Assembly (NCBI GenBank): GCA_008711295.1 | Contig: VUYV01000120.1 | Coordinates: 1,336,739 to 1,400,738 of the forward strand | DNA: 64,000 bases | Source of the DNA: Anarhynchus alexandrinus | Taxonomy: Eukaryota; Chordata; Aves; Charadriiformes; Charadriidae | Direction: 5' to 3' | Shown: one piece after another, positions 38,201-45,049 of the stretch | Numbering within the stretch: position 1 is the stretch's first letter | How the letters are laid out: each line of letters opens with the position of its first letter | Position numbers and translations under genes: made by a program | The notes under the pieces: model-generated | Told to the model about the DNA's origin: nothing | Databases searched by the model: none | What the model saw: the letters and a program-made list of their open reading frames with translations, nothing else

Positions 38201-41200
38201 CTAAATTATGCTGCTTCCACAATCTCCCCTGCAGGATTTGTCCTTAAAAGCGTACTGCAGGCATGATATTGTAAAATGGGGTAATCCGTGGCATCACGCG
38301 TGGCAGGAGGGAGCAGCAGTGGCGGTGCAGCCAGTATCCATGGCACTGGGGCAGGCCCTCACCCAACGGCACTACCAGAGGCTGGTGGTATTTTTGTCCC
38401 TCCATCAGCCAGGGCTTGACCAGATTTACGTTTGTTTTTACCCAAAGGAGCTGGACTTCCAGAAGTCTCAGGTTCAACAAACAGGTGACAAGTTTGTGTC
38501 TGTCGTCAGCCAGTTCATCACATTAGCCAGCTTCAGCTTCTCGGATGTCGAAGATCTTCTGATGGAAGCAAAAGAGCTGGTAAGGTCACCAACATCCTTG
38601 AGATCTGGGTAGTATTTCAGCCTTTCCTCCAGCCAATAGGGGAGGGATGATCCTGGCCTTCCCAGAGCACGTGCTGTGTGTTAACATCTCAGCTACCTGC
38701 TCCATGAGATCACCCGAGTGTCCTGCTGAGACCTTGACATGAGAAAGGTGCTGGGCTGCTCTTCATGGTTTGTTTGAAGTGGGTGGATACATCCCTGTCT
38801 GTCCCCAGGGTCTTTTTCCTGCTCTATAACCCAGCATGCCAGGGGATCACAGGTCAGGCCAACAGACTGCTTCTGGAACACAAGATGTGCTGTCGAAAGC
38901 TGTGAAATACCTATCTATCTTTTGGAACTGCAAGGCAGGGGCTAGCCATGGGAGACCTGTGTCCATCAGGTGAGGAGATGATAGGTCATTTGTGAGCATC
39001 TGAGTTTTGGTGAAGAGCTTTCACTCAAGCCTAGAGAGCTTGCTTTACTTGCTGTGTCTTAAAATGGAAATATCTGAGTTTTGGTGGCTTTAGAGTTAGG
39101 ACTGTGGCAGCTGTGGCATCTTGGCCAATGAATCATAGAATCATAGAATGGTTTAGGTTGGAAAGGACCTTGAAGATCATCGAGTTCCAACCCCCCTGCT
39201 ATAGGCAGGGACACCTCCCACTAGACCAGGTTGCCCAAGGCCACGTCCAGCCTGGCCTTGAACACCTCCAGGGATGGGGCCTCAACAACCTCTCTGGGCA
39301 ACCTGTTCCAGTGCCTTACCAACCGTAAATTGAAAAACTTCTTCCTGGTGTTCAGTTTGAAGCCATTCCCTCACAACGGCGTCACAACGGCGGTGGACAA
39401 AGGAAGATCGAAAAGTAGGGTGTTCTGTCAGGTGTTGATGAAAGAGGAGGAAAAAATGCAACCAGGTCTTCAGTCCGAACATGAGGTTGCCAAGACGTTG
39501 ATACCAGAGACAACCCAGGCTGCCCGAGTGACCCCGCTTCTATAGGGCAAAATAATAGCCGATGCATAACTTCGGTCTGACACCTGCCTAGCTCTTCTCT
39601 CCAGAGATGATGGAGAGGAGCTCAGTGACATGAGTTGAGGCCAACTTCAGACCTGGTTAGAGAATTTAATTAAAAGGTTCACCTTCCCCAGAGTAATGCC
39701 TTTGTGAGTGCTTTGCAGCCATGTACCTCTTGCCACGTTGTCCTTTTTTCCCTACCAGGCTGGCTTAAATCACAGCAATGGGGTGGCCGTTAGCTGACAT
39801 CTGTGATTCCCAAGTACCTTTTGCTTCCCCTCTTTCAGCAAAGAGGCCCACAGCTGGTTTCCATTTCCTCTAAGAATCCTCCAGTATCTCTTCCCTGTCC
39901 TGGCCTTCATCTTGATGGAAGTGGCAGGGAAATAGTCCAGCATAGGCTCTTTTAGAGGTCCCATCCTTGTCCCACTGCATGAACTACCTCTCCAAAGATA
40001 GAAGTTACCAAGTGTCATCACCTCCTTCTCTGCGGTTGTACCAATGTCCAACTGGCACTGTCCTTCAGACCATCAACCCATGCTTGGGCATTATGATTGA
40101 CCATTGCCTTCCTGAAGACATGGCTAACCCAGGCCACCCTTTTAAACTGCTGACAGTAACCTGGCAGATCTTCCCTGCAGTGAGTTAGGACTGTGGAGAT
40201 GGTGACAAATGCTCTACAAACTATATCATCTTCTGCTGACTTGGCTGGATCTGGAAGAGAAGGTCTGGTTGTGGTCTCCAGCACCCATCGAAGACCACTC
40301 TGAAGCAATGTGCAGCTGTTGCCATAGTTATTGGATAGGATGGGCTGTGCAAAGTGCACCGGCTCTTTGCTTTTTAAACACATGTCCATATTCAAATTGT
40401 GTTACTGCTTTTTCTTATGAAAGCAGAAACATCGTTGTTTTATAAACTTTCTGTCCCTTAAGGATAACATTTTCAGCCTTTTCCCCTCCACCAGAATCTC
40501 CTGTAACATGGCAGAGAATTAAATATCTTGATGAAAATCAACAAGAATAACCTCAATTATTTTGACTTATATACTGGCACCTCTCAAATTCCTCCCTGCA
40601 TCTTGAAGTGCTAAGTCTCTTAAGTAAACAAAGAAATAAAAATGCCCTAAATGTCTTTTGAAGAGCATGGGGCACCCTTGAAAATAAAACTAAATCATAC
40701 AGGCAGGCTTTAAAAACGTTCCTCTCAGTCTACCCAGCAAAATCAAAGCAACTAATAAATCTGTTTGTGCTTTGATTTTGTTTTTCTTTTCTTTTAAGCG
40801 TGCTTATCTCCAGAACGCGCCATCACAATTTTCAGAAACTTTCTGTGCACAAAGAGTCTCCTTCAAACTGGAAGTGAGAACAAAGTCCCAAGGACAACTC
40901 ACGGACTCCTTGGGGACCAGGACACATCAGCGGATCATGGATGTCCTGTCCTGACCTTTGCTATGGCCTCACTCGACTCCCTTACATTAATGATGTGCAA
41001 ACAGCACAAAAGGCCGGAAAACTCCCTATTTCCCTACCCAGGCCTGTGCCTGAGCCTGGGCAGAAACGTCTTTTAGAAGTTTCACCAACACATTTGGTTT
41101 CAATAGCAGAGCATGTGGCAATGATAAATAATACCCCAAAAATACTTCAAAGAAAAACTTAAAAGTACGAGTCTCCCTTCCCCTGCCGTGTTTACTATTA

Positions 41201-42397
41201 GTTTTATGTCTTCGGTCTTCAGTCCCACAATATTTTGCTTCCTTGTTTTTACTGCTGCTTAGTTAATAAAGTCGAGCTGGGGCAGGGAGAGGCTCAGCAG
41301 AGCCAGAGGCGAGAAGGGCTGTGTGGGGGATGTTTTAGGAGAAGGGGCTCAGGAGCAATCCAGGTCGGCTCTTGCAGGGCAGCAGGTAAAACGTCAGATG
41401 ATTTATTTCATGTTTAAGTCAAGGCTTGATGAAGCAAAGCCCTGCTCTTCACCATGGCAACTGGAAGCATTTCTCTGTGCTCCATCAGGTCCAAGGCTTC
41501 CCATGGGGGGTTTCACTGGTGCATTGGGGGTCTCCAAGACTGATGGACCCCTGTCTTCTCTCTCCCAGTTTTCCAAGGCTGTGAAGTACTTTGGAGAAGA
41601 CACGGACAAAATGCAGCCTGATGAGTTCTTTGGCATCTTCGACCAGTTCCTTCAAGCTGTGACCGAGGCCAAGCAGGAGAACGAGAACATGAGGAGGAGA
41701 AAGGAGGAGGAAGAGCGCCGGGCACGCATGGAGGCACAGGTGAGTGGGCATCAGTGAGTCTGGCAGCACCCCCGGGGCACTGGGGGATGGCAGCCGTGCC
41801 ATGCTGTCCCCATGGTGGCCATGGTGGCACAGGGAGCACTGAAGACTGGGCAAGGAGCTTCTGTGCTCTTAGACCCACTGGCTTTTCACTGTTAATTGCT
41901 TAATTAACTAATGATCTTGGGTTGGTGAGAATTTGGAGCTAAAATGTGCAGCAGAGCTGGTGCTGCCTGTGGGCTGCTGTGACCCACCAGCAGCAGCCAT
42001 GGGGCTTTGGACTTCAGGCCACAGCTTGTATCAAGAACCCTGACCAGATCTTGCATGCTAAGCACCGGGGTGGGAAACCGCTCTTGTTTCATGGGCTTGG
42101 GGGTCACCACGTGTGTGTTGGGCACTCCCACAATCACCTGCACGAGAGTGAGATGTCTCCTTTCCCCCCCTCCACTGCGGCACGTAGCTGAAGGAGCAGC
42201 GGGAACGGGAGCGCAAGGCAAGGAAGGCAAAGGAGAGCGGGGAGGAAGGTGGCGAGTTCGACGACCTCGTCTCAGCCCTACGCTCGGGCGAAGTCTTCGA
42301 CAAGGACCTCTCCAAGCTGAAGCGCAACCGCAAGCGCATCGCCAACCAGCTGGCCGACAGCGGCCGTGAGAGGCCCGTCACCAAGCTGAACTTCTGA
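11201..42397 (+). CDS. DAAM1: DAAM1 (Dishevelled-associated activator of morphogenesis 1), 22 of its coding exons, 5' end missing
   Basis: Diaphanous-related formin that acts downstream of Wnt/planar cell polarity signalling, binding Dishevelled and Rho GTPases and nucleating and elongating unbranched actin filaments in the cytoplasm. Twenty-two exons can be spliced by eye with matching phases, giving 2866 nt of coding sequence including the stop. Domains in order are: GTPase-binding/FH3 armadillo region (exons 11201-17881), coiled coil (18365-18950), FH1 polyproline plus FH2 start (19270-19578), FH2 (to about 41739) and the DAD autoinhibitory helix with a basic tail (42188-42397). The C terminus TKLNF and the whole FH2 read as DAAM1 rather than DAAM2. 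About 90 N-terminal residues (human numbering) lie in exons I cannot find here. One FH2 exon of about 107 nt is also absent, probably in the N gap at 26215-26354. All introns are GT-AG except one GC-AG at 34335. Gene identity is very secure. Completeness is not. Confidence 0.97.
11273..13892 (+). other. DAAM1 intron
   Basis: 2.6 kb GT-AG intron (donor gtaagtat). GC-rich middle part, no repeats or exons recognised. Confidence 0.9.
13893..13987 (+). CDS. DAAM1: DAAM1 coding exon (GBD/FH3 part 2)
   Basis: 95 nt, 31 codons plus 2 nt. It reads [17 protein letters not shown]... to TKPM and the first two bases of an Arg codon. Acceptor is ttacgcag and donor gtaaat. The acidic/basic helix is typical of the segment linking the GTPase-binding and armadillo repeats. 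It joins in phase to 15832. Confidence 0.95.
13988..15831 (+). other. DAAM1 intron
   Basis: 1.84 kb GT-AG intron with several A and T homopolymers between 14240 and 14440. Nothing else recognised. Confidence 0.9.
15832..16165 (+). CDS. DAAM1: DAAM1 coding exon (FH3/armadillo core)
   Basis: 334 nt, the largest DAAM1 exon here. It completes an Arg codon and then reads [11 protein letters not shown]... to ASERTRFQ. The stretch with [10 protein letters not shown] and [14 protein letters not shown] is the armadillo-like diaphanous inhibitory domain that binds the DAD in the closed protein. Acceptor is tctgacag and donor gtaggt. Confidence 0.96.
16333..16443 (+). CDS. DAAM1: DAAM1 coding exon (FH3)
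   Basis: 111 nt, 37 codons, phase 0. It reads [16 protein letters not shown]... to SQGAGV. Acceptor is gtttggcag and donor gtgagc. Part of the armadillo repeat/dimerisation region. Confidence 0.95.
16552..16655 (+). CDS. DAAM1: DAAM1 coding exon (FH3)
   Basis: 104 nt, 34 codons plus 2 nt. It reads [16 protein letters not shown]... to NSTLD and a split Arg codon (cg/g). Acceptor is ccccttgcag and donor gtgagt. Confidence 0.95.
16656..17087 (+). other. DAAM1 intron
   Basis: 432 bp GT-AG intron ending in an unusually long T-rich tract (17058-17085) before cag. No other feature. Confidence 0.9.
17088..17154 (+). CDS. DAAM1: DAAM1 coding exon (FH3)
   Basis: 67 nt. It completes Arg and reads [20 protein letters not shown] to EL. 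The acceptor follows a long pyrimidine tract ending tcctcag, and the donor is gtgagt. Confidence 0.95.
17155..17500 (+). other. DAAM1 intron
   Basis: 346 bp GT-AG intron, nothing else seen. Confidence 0.9.
17501..17618 (+). CDS. DAAM1: DAAM1 coding exon (FH3)
   Basis: 118 nt, 39 codons plus 1 nt. It reads [18 protein letters not shown]... to HHCLQMP. Acceptor is tgtccacag and donor gtgagt. The Tyr codon is split with the next exon. Confidence 0.95.
17743..17881 (+). CDS. DAAM1: DAAM1 coding exon (FH3 end)
   Basis: 139 nt. It completes Tyr and reads [15 protein letters not shown]... to FNIKNVVR and two bases of a Met codon. Acceptor is cccctccag and donor gtaagt. It closes the armadillo/dimerisation region. 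Confidence 0.95.
17882..18364 (+). other. DAAM1 intron
   Basis: 483 bp GT-AG intron, nothing else seen. Confidence 0.9.
18365..18423 (+). CDS. DAAM1: DAAM1 coding exon (start of coiled coil)
   Basis: 59 nt. It completes Met and reads [19 protein letters not shown] plus one base. Acceptor is ttcttttag and donor gtgagc. Charged helical sequence leads into the coiled coil. Confidence 0.94.
18424..18762 (+). other. DAAM1 intron
   Basis: 339 bp GT-AG intron splitting the coiled-coil region, nothing else seen. Confidence 0.9.
18763..18950 (+). CDS. DAAM1: DAAM1 coding exon (coiled coil)
   Basis: 188 nt. It completes Glu and reads [20 protein letters not shown] through heptad-rich, Glu/Lys-rich sequence to AQLHEMSR. 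Acceptor is gctgtttcag and donor gtaagg. This is the coiled coil preceding FH1. Confidence 0.95.
18951..19269 (+). other. DAAM1 intron
   Basis: 319 bp GT-AG intron just before the FH1 exon, nothing else seen. Confidence 0.9.
19270..19578 (+). CDS. DAAM1: DAAM1 coding exon (FH1 polyproline and FH2 lasso)
   Basis: 309 nt, 103 codons, phase 0. It starts [10 protein letters not shown] and has uninterrupted proline runs separated by GGC, AC and G. These bind profilin-actin and SH3/WW partners. It continues into [24 protein letters not shown], whose FNW tryptophan is the FH2 lasso that docks on the other subunit. Cysteines interrupt the proline tracts (GGC, AC), whereas the human tracts as I remember them use other residues. 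CCA/CCC triplet-rich DNA makes length polymorphism likely. Confidence 0.96.
19693..19800 (+). CDS. DAAM1: DAAM1 coding exon (FH2 lasso/linker)
   Basis: 108 nt, 36 codons, phase 0. It reads [20 protein letters not shown] to AYQRQQ, the conserved lasso end and start of the FH2 linker. Acceptor is gtcttgcag and donor gtaacg. Because it ends in phase 0, the next microexon can be included or skipped without a frameshift. Confidence 0.96.
19801..24819 (+). other. DAAM1 intron upstream of the microexon
   Basis: 5.0 kb GT-AG intron. Contains a short GT repeat at 24076-24092. The last 85 nt are enriched in TGC triplets and pyrimidines. No other exon or mobile element recognised. Confidence 0.88.
24820..24849 (+). 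CDS. DAAM1: DAAM1 30-nt microexon in the FH2 linker (alternatively spliced)
   Basis: 30 nt, 10 codons, phase 0 at both ends, reading [10 protein letters not shown]. It matches the 10-residue insertion DFFVNSNSKQ that separates the two human DAAM1 isoforms. Acceptor is ggccatag and donor gtaagc. The 85 nt upstream hold six TGC triplets (24735, 24756, 24773, 24788, 24800 and 24806) with pyrimidine tracts, as expected for neuronal microexons controlled by SRRM4-type factors. It lengthens the linker between the lasso and knob of the FH2 dimer. That it is a real exon is well supported. Its neural regulation is inferred from family knowledge. Confidence 0.88.
24850..31529 (+). other. DAAM1 intronic stretch containing the assembly gap
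   Basis: 6.7 kb between the microexon and the LKLSNEE exon, interrupted by the 140-N gap at 26215-26354. It should contain two introns around a hidden exon of about 107 nt. The AT-rich segment 25400-25720 looks like a possible conserved non-coding element. No CR1 copy seen. Confidence 0.8.
26215..26354. other. DAAM1: Assembly gap (140 N) that probably hides a DAAM1 FH2 exon
   Basis: 140 ambiguous bases. Immediately upstream is a run of pyrimidines ending ttccttg (26190-26214), with a branch-point-like TACTAA at 26155-26160, so a 3' splice site is expected just inside the gap. The DAAM1 exon between QRQQ/microexon and LKLSNEE is not readable anywhere from 24850 to 31529. The required exon must start in phase 0 and end two bases into an Arg codon, about 107 nt, which would fit the gap. 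The exon content itself is inferred. Confidence 0.7.
31530..31614 (+). CDS. DAAM1: DAAM1 coding exon (FH2 knob)
   Basis: 85 nt. One base completes an Arg codon, then [20 protein letters not shown] to LEQ. Acceptor is acctcccag and donor gtgggc. Its phase (needs two upstream bases) shows an exon is missing between it and the microexon. Confidence 0.95.
31615..32411 (+). other. DAAM1 intron
   Basis: 797 bp GT-AG intron, nothing else seen. Confidence 0.9.
32412..32518 (+). CDS. DAAM1: DAAM1 coding exon (FH2 knob/coiled-coil)
   Basis: 107 nt. It reads [20 protein letters not shown] to FLFEMS and two bases of Arg. Acceptor is ttctttag. The donor gttggt is weaker than the others in this gene but retains GT. 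Confidence 0.94.
32519..34245 (+). other. DAAM1 intron
   Basis: 1.73 kb GT-AG intron with the weaker gttggt donor. Contains an ancient repeat remnant near 33990-34060. Confidence 0.9.
33990..34060. repeat. Possible ancient amniote repeat remnant with a hairpin
   Basis: Contains a near-palindrome at 34026-34043 with 8-bp perfect arms (CTTAAGCA/TGCTTAAG) around a 2-nt loop, followed by a CCTGGATCC stretch. These words recur in an old interspersed repeat of birds and turtles that I recognise but cannot name. Confidence 0.35.
34246..34334 (+). CDS. DAAM1: DAAM1 coding exon (FH2), followed by a GC donor
   Basis: 89 nt. It completes Arg and reads [20 protein letters not shown] to KPKVE plus one base. 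The reading frame requires the exon to stop after gaag, so the donor is GCAAGT: a GC-AG intron with otherwise perfect consensus (AAG|GCAAGT). The Ala codon is completed by cg at 34561. Confidence 0.93.
34335..34560 (+). other. DAAM1 GC-AG intron
   Basis: 226 bp intron with donor GCAAGT and acceptor tttcag. The frame leaves no alternative GT donor. Such introns are a small minority in vertebrates and usually keep a strong flanking consensus, as here. Confidence 0.88.
34561..34729 (+). CDS. DAAM1: DAAM1 coding exon (FH2 signature)
   Basis: 169 nt. It completes Ala and reads [20 protein letters not shown] to TKSSID and two bases of Lys. It carries the FH2 signature [17 protein letters not shown] of the post region that receives the partner's lasso. 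Acceptor is ctgctttcag and donor gtgagc. Confidence 0.96.
34730..35497 (+). other. DAAM1 intron
   Basis: 768 bp GT-AG intron, nothing else seen. Confidence 0.9.
35498..35605 (+). CDS. DAAM1: DAAM1 coding exon (FH2)
   Basis: 108 nt. It completes Lys and reads [20 protein letters not shown] to IPQAAKV and two bases of Asn. Acceptor is tctcctag and donor gtaagc. Confidence 0.95.
35606..37734 (+). other. DAAM1 intron
   Basis: 2.13 kb GT-AG intron with an internally duplicated ancient repeat remnant at 36190-36305. Otherwise ordinary. Confidence 0.9.
36190..36305. repeat. Possible ancient amniote repeat remnant, internally duplicated
   Basis: Two related 28-mers starting at 36194 and 36252 agree at 20 of 28 positions (cores AAGCCCT and TGCTGAA). 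The second is followed by a ccctctgaaatcaatgagg-like block. Same vocabulary as the element near 34026. Family name not known to me. Confidence 0.4.
37735..37795 (+). CDS. DAAM1: DAAM1 coding exon (FH2)
   Basis: 61 nt. It completes Asn and reads [20 protein letters not shown]. Acceptor is tccaacag and donor gtaagt. Short helical exon of the FH2 C-terminal half. Confidence 0.95.
37796..38447 (+). other. DAAM1 intron
   Basis: 652 bp GT-AG intron, nothing else seen. Confidence 0.9.
38448..38579 (+). CDS. DAAM1: DAAM1 coding exon (FH2)
   Basis: 132 nt, 44 codons, phase 0. It reads [20 protein letters not shown] to LLMEAKEL. Acceptor is acccaaag and donor gtaagg. The [11 protein letters not shown] segment separates it from DAAM2, whose counterpart differs. 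Confidence 0.95.
38580..41568 (+). other. DAAM1 intron
   Basis: 2.99 kb GT-AG intron. Holds an antisense CR1 fragment at 39131-39365. Remainder ordinary. Confidence 0.9.
39131..39365 (-). mobile_element. CR1 LINE fragment, 3' end, - orientation
   Basis: Starts with the doubled AATCATAGAATCATAGAATG tail (the reverse of the ATTCTATGATT terminal repeat), then ggttggaaaggaccttgaag, and ends in the antisense of the reverse-transcriptase C terminus (words around aacttcttcctggtg). It is among the better preserved and hence probably younger copies here. Confidence 0.95.
41569..41739 (+). CDS. DAAM1: DAAM1 coding exon (FH2 end)
   Basis: 171 nt, 57 codons, phase 0. It reads [20 protein letters not shown] through [11 protein letters not shown] to a Glu/Arg-rich helix ending RRARMEAQ. 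Acceptor is ctctcccag and donor gtgagt. It contains the end of FH2 and the charged helix before the DAD. Confidence 0.96.
41740..42187 (+). other. DAAM1 last intron
   Basis: 448 bp GT-AG intron, nothing else seen. Confidence 0.9.
42188..42397 (+). CDS. DAAM1: DAAM1 terminal coding exon with the DAD
   Basis: 210 nt including TGA. It starts [16 protein letters not shown], then [18 protein letters not shown] is the diaphanous autoregulatory helix that folds back on the FH3 region. KLKRNRKR is the basic patch that strengthens autoinhibition. The protein ends in ERPVTKLNF. Acceptor is gcacgtag, with a pyrimidine tract a little upstream. Confidence 0.97.
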   Translation: MKEQRERERKARKAKESGEEGGEFDDLVSALRSGEVFDKDLSKLKRNRKRIANQLADSGRERPVTKLNF

Positions 42398-42555
42398 AAA
42401 ACAAACAACAGCGACAACGAAACCCAACAAAAAAAAAAAAATGCGGGTTAGTCTTTTTGTAGTGGCTGGGGGGCGGGGGTTATTCCCATGATACTGCCTT
42501 GCGATTCAAAGCGGACCAGTGGCACGCTCTGTCTCCCCGCAGGTGAGTGTGTGTG

Positions 42556-42574
42556 TGTATATACTGTGTATATA
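42556..42574 (+). promoter_or_regulatory. Tandem Pumilio-response-like elements
   Basis: Two exact TGTATATA octamers, 3 nt apart edge to edge, about 160 nt downstream of the DAAM1 stop. TGTANATA is the established PUM1/PUM2 recognition sequence. The first overlaps the end of a short GT repeat, so chance is possible. Confidence 0.45.
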
Positions 42575-44098
42575 GTCAGGTCGGGCGTGTGGATGGAGGT
42601 GCTTGGGCAGCCCACCTTGATGGGTGCCAGCGCCGCCTCCTCCCCTCCGACTGCCTCCAAAAAGTAGTTCTCCCCATGCACAAGCACAATGCCGCGTCTG
42701 CGGAGCAAGAGAGGACCCAACCCAGAGACACCGGCAGTCCCCGCGGCCCCCAAAGGCAATGGGAAGCCGCTCCCCACCGCTGTCCTGCTGGGAACCCTCC
42801 CCGGGCTGTTTGCGGGGGACGCCTTGCGCACAAGCCAAGCGGTTTAAAGAGGAAAAGAAAAAAAACAAAGTTGACTGAACTTTATCTGGGTTTGTTTGTT
42901 GTTTTTTTTTCTTGTTGTCGTGATTATTCCAAAAACCACGCACATCCGTGCTTTCGCGCTGGTTCCCGAGCTCGGTGCTGCGGGCACTCCCGGCGATGCT
43001 CTTCCTGTCATCCTTGGGAAACGCTCTTTTTCCTCTTACCGCCACCTTGCTAAAGGAAAAAGTTTACCCCAAAGTGCTTATCGCTCTAACGCCACACAAA
43101 TGTATTTATACTTTTGTAACGTTTTCTGGCCCAAGATGGTGGGAAAGGTCGGTTCTCGGAGGAGACGAAGAGCATAAACTTTTGCATTGTAATTTTTATT
43201 CTTGCTTTCTGTTCAATGGGACAAACTGTATCCTCTGTAAAGGTGGGTCAGGACCAATGGTCTCTGATGTACAAAGGGGCTGGTGCAAAACCCGCCGGCT
43301 TTCACCCACCTTCTTTTCTCTTTTCTGTATCGGACACACAGAAGCAGCGATGCCAAGAAACGCTCGTCTCTTAGCAGGTCCTTTTTCAACTGGTTTGCCG
43401 TTCGTTGTCATTGCAAATTTGTAAGCAGAACTACCTGTCAAACGTCAGTCCAAAAAAAGACAAAAAAAAATAATAATAAAAATAATTCAAAGCTCTCAGG
43501 GAGTAATAATTTAAAGATTTAGAAAATTAAGAATTGGAGAATAAAAAGTAACCACCATTAACATATTAACATTTCTATTCTTAAATTATGCTGAGTATAT
43601 AGAGGACTGTTACTTTTTACTTTTATTTATTTGTGGTGTGTTTTTTAAGAAAACAAAACAGAACCTTTTTATACCACCAATACTTTTGTGATCCTTTTTT
43701 TTGTTTGTTTGTTTGTTCTTTTTCCTGTGGAGAGATGAGTTTGTCCCTGTTGCACTAGATATTAACACTATTTGAAATAAGGTTGGTTTGTCGTTTTTTT
43801 TTTTTTTGTCAGATAATCGGTATTACTGGTGGGGTATGGGTTGTCAGTTAACTATATGTATTGTATAGCAAAAGTGCTGTTTAAACTAATTTGTATAAAA
43901 AAATATGGTTCTAAGCACCTGAAGGCCGCGGGGTCTGCGTGCTGAGTGAAAGCTGTGAAATCTCTCTCTAACCAGAGTTGTCAAGAGCTGTGGTTTTACC
44001 GTTTCGTTCTTTTCTTCATTGCAACTTTTGACGCACTGTAGATTAAAAAAAAAAAAAAGACAAAAAAAAAAAACTTTCTGAGAAGCATTTAAAGCAGT

Positions 44099-44108
44099 AA
44101 TAAATAAA
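44099..44108 (+). terminator. Internal poly(A) signals in the DAAM1 3' UTR
   Basis: Overlapping AATAAATAAA gives two canonical hexamers. More AATAAA copies lie at 44218-44223 and 44707-44712. They could produce shorter 3' UTRs, but usage is not visible from sequence. Confidence 0.4.
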
Positions 44109-45021
44109 GCAGGTAAGCGCAAAAAAAAAGTCCAGCACCTCATATCCAAGCAGCTGCAAAACCTGCAGATTATGTTCAAAGGTGGAGTTAAGCACTTTGC
44201 TTTAAGAAGGAGGGGGAAATAAAGATAAAAGGTAATGATAATACTATTCCTTAACTAAAGTGCCTCTATTTATATTTTTTATTTATGGCTGAAAAAATGG
44301 GGCTGATACAATTGAGGGAATGGACTTTGGGGGGAATTTGAAATGCAAAAAAAAAAAAGAAGGAAAAAAAAGGTTAAAAAAGAAAAAAAGTCTGGCCTTT
44401 GATGGTTTAAGGAATGGTTGGTCACGTGTGTGTAATTTGAAAGGCGGTGGGAGTCGGAAAGGGCGATTGCCTCCCGGTGTCCCTGCGTGCGGGGCTCGGC
44501 TGCCAGCACCCACCCCCGGCTCCTGCCTCCGCGACCCCAGTGCCACATCAGGACCTTTCCTGACGGATTTCCTCTTGCCCTTCCAAACCTGGTTGTTGGG
44601 TTTTTTTTATTGTTTTACAACAGCCTCATTATCAGGCTGAGTTTGCCATTTCTTTGTTTTCTTTCAAAAAAAAAAAAGAAAAAAGAAAAAAAATTATATC
44701 TCTATAAATAAATACAAAGGCTGTGTGCAGGTAATTCCATGTGCCATTGTTGAAAACTACTTTTAGATTGGTGCTGGTGTAAGTAGCCACTCTTTTCTCT
44801 TGGGTGTGTATTTTAAAGATGATTTTTTTTTTTTTAATAATGCCAAAAAGGAAAAAAAAATAATTCCATAATAATTTGTAAACTGAAGTATATGTCTTGG
44901 ACCTTATTAGCTTCGTAGTGACCAAGGTAGTCTGTTAGGTGCAAGGATGTTAGTAGTCTTAGCTAGCGGGAAATGCTGTGTAATGTTATGAGACTGTACA
45001 TTTTCTAAGACGGCAATATGC

Positions 45022-45027
45022 AATAAA
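45022..45027 (+). terminator. DAAM1: Probable main DAAM1 poly(A) signal
   Basis: AATAAA followed after about 15 nt by a CA and then GT-rich sequence (gtgagtgtacatgg), the usual cleavage layout. A second AATAAA at 45118-45123 is an alternative end. Confidence 0.6.
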
Positions 45028-45049
45028 GAAAAATGATTTCAGTGAGTGT

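Larger units (their letters stand above)
42398..45045 (+). other. DAAM1: DAAM1 3' untranslated region
   Basis: About 2.65 kb from the stop codon to the last strong poly(A) signal. It is GC-rich at first, then strongly AT-rich with many A and T homopolymers. Two TGTATATA Pumilio-type elements sit at 42556-42563 and 42567-42574. Several AATAAA hexamers could give shorter forms. The end point is inferred from the signal at 45022, not observed. Confidence 0.75.
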
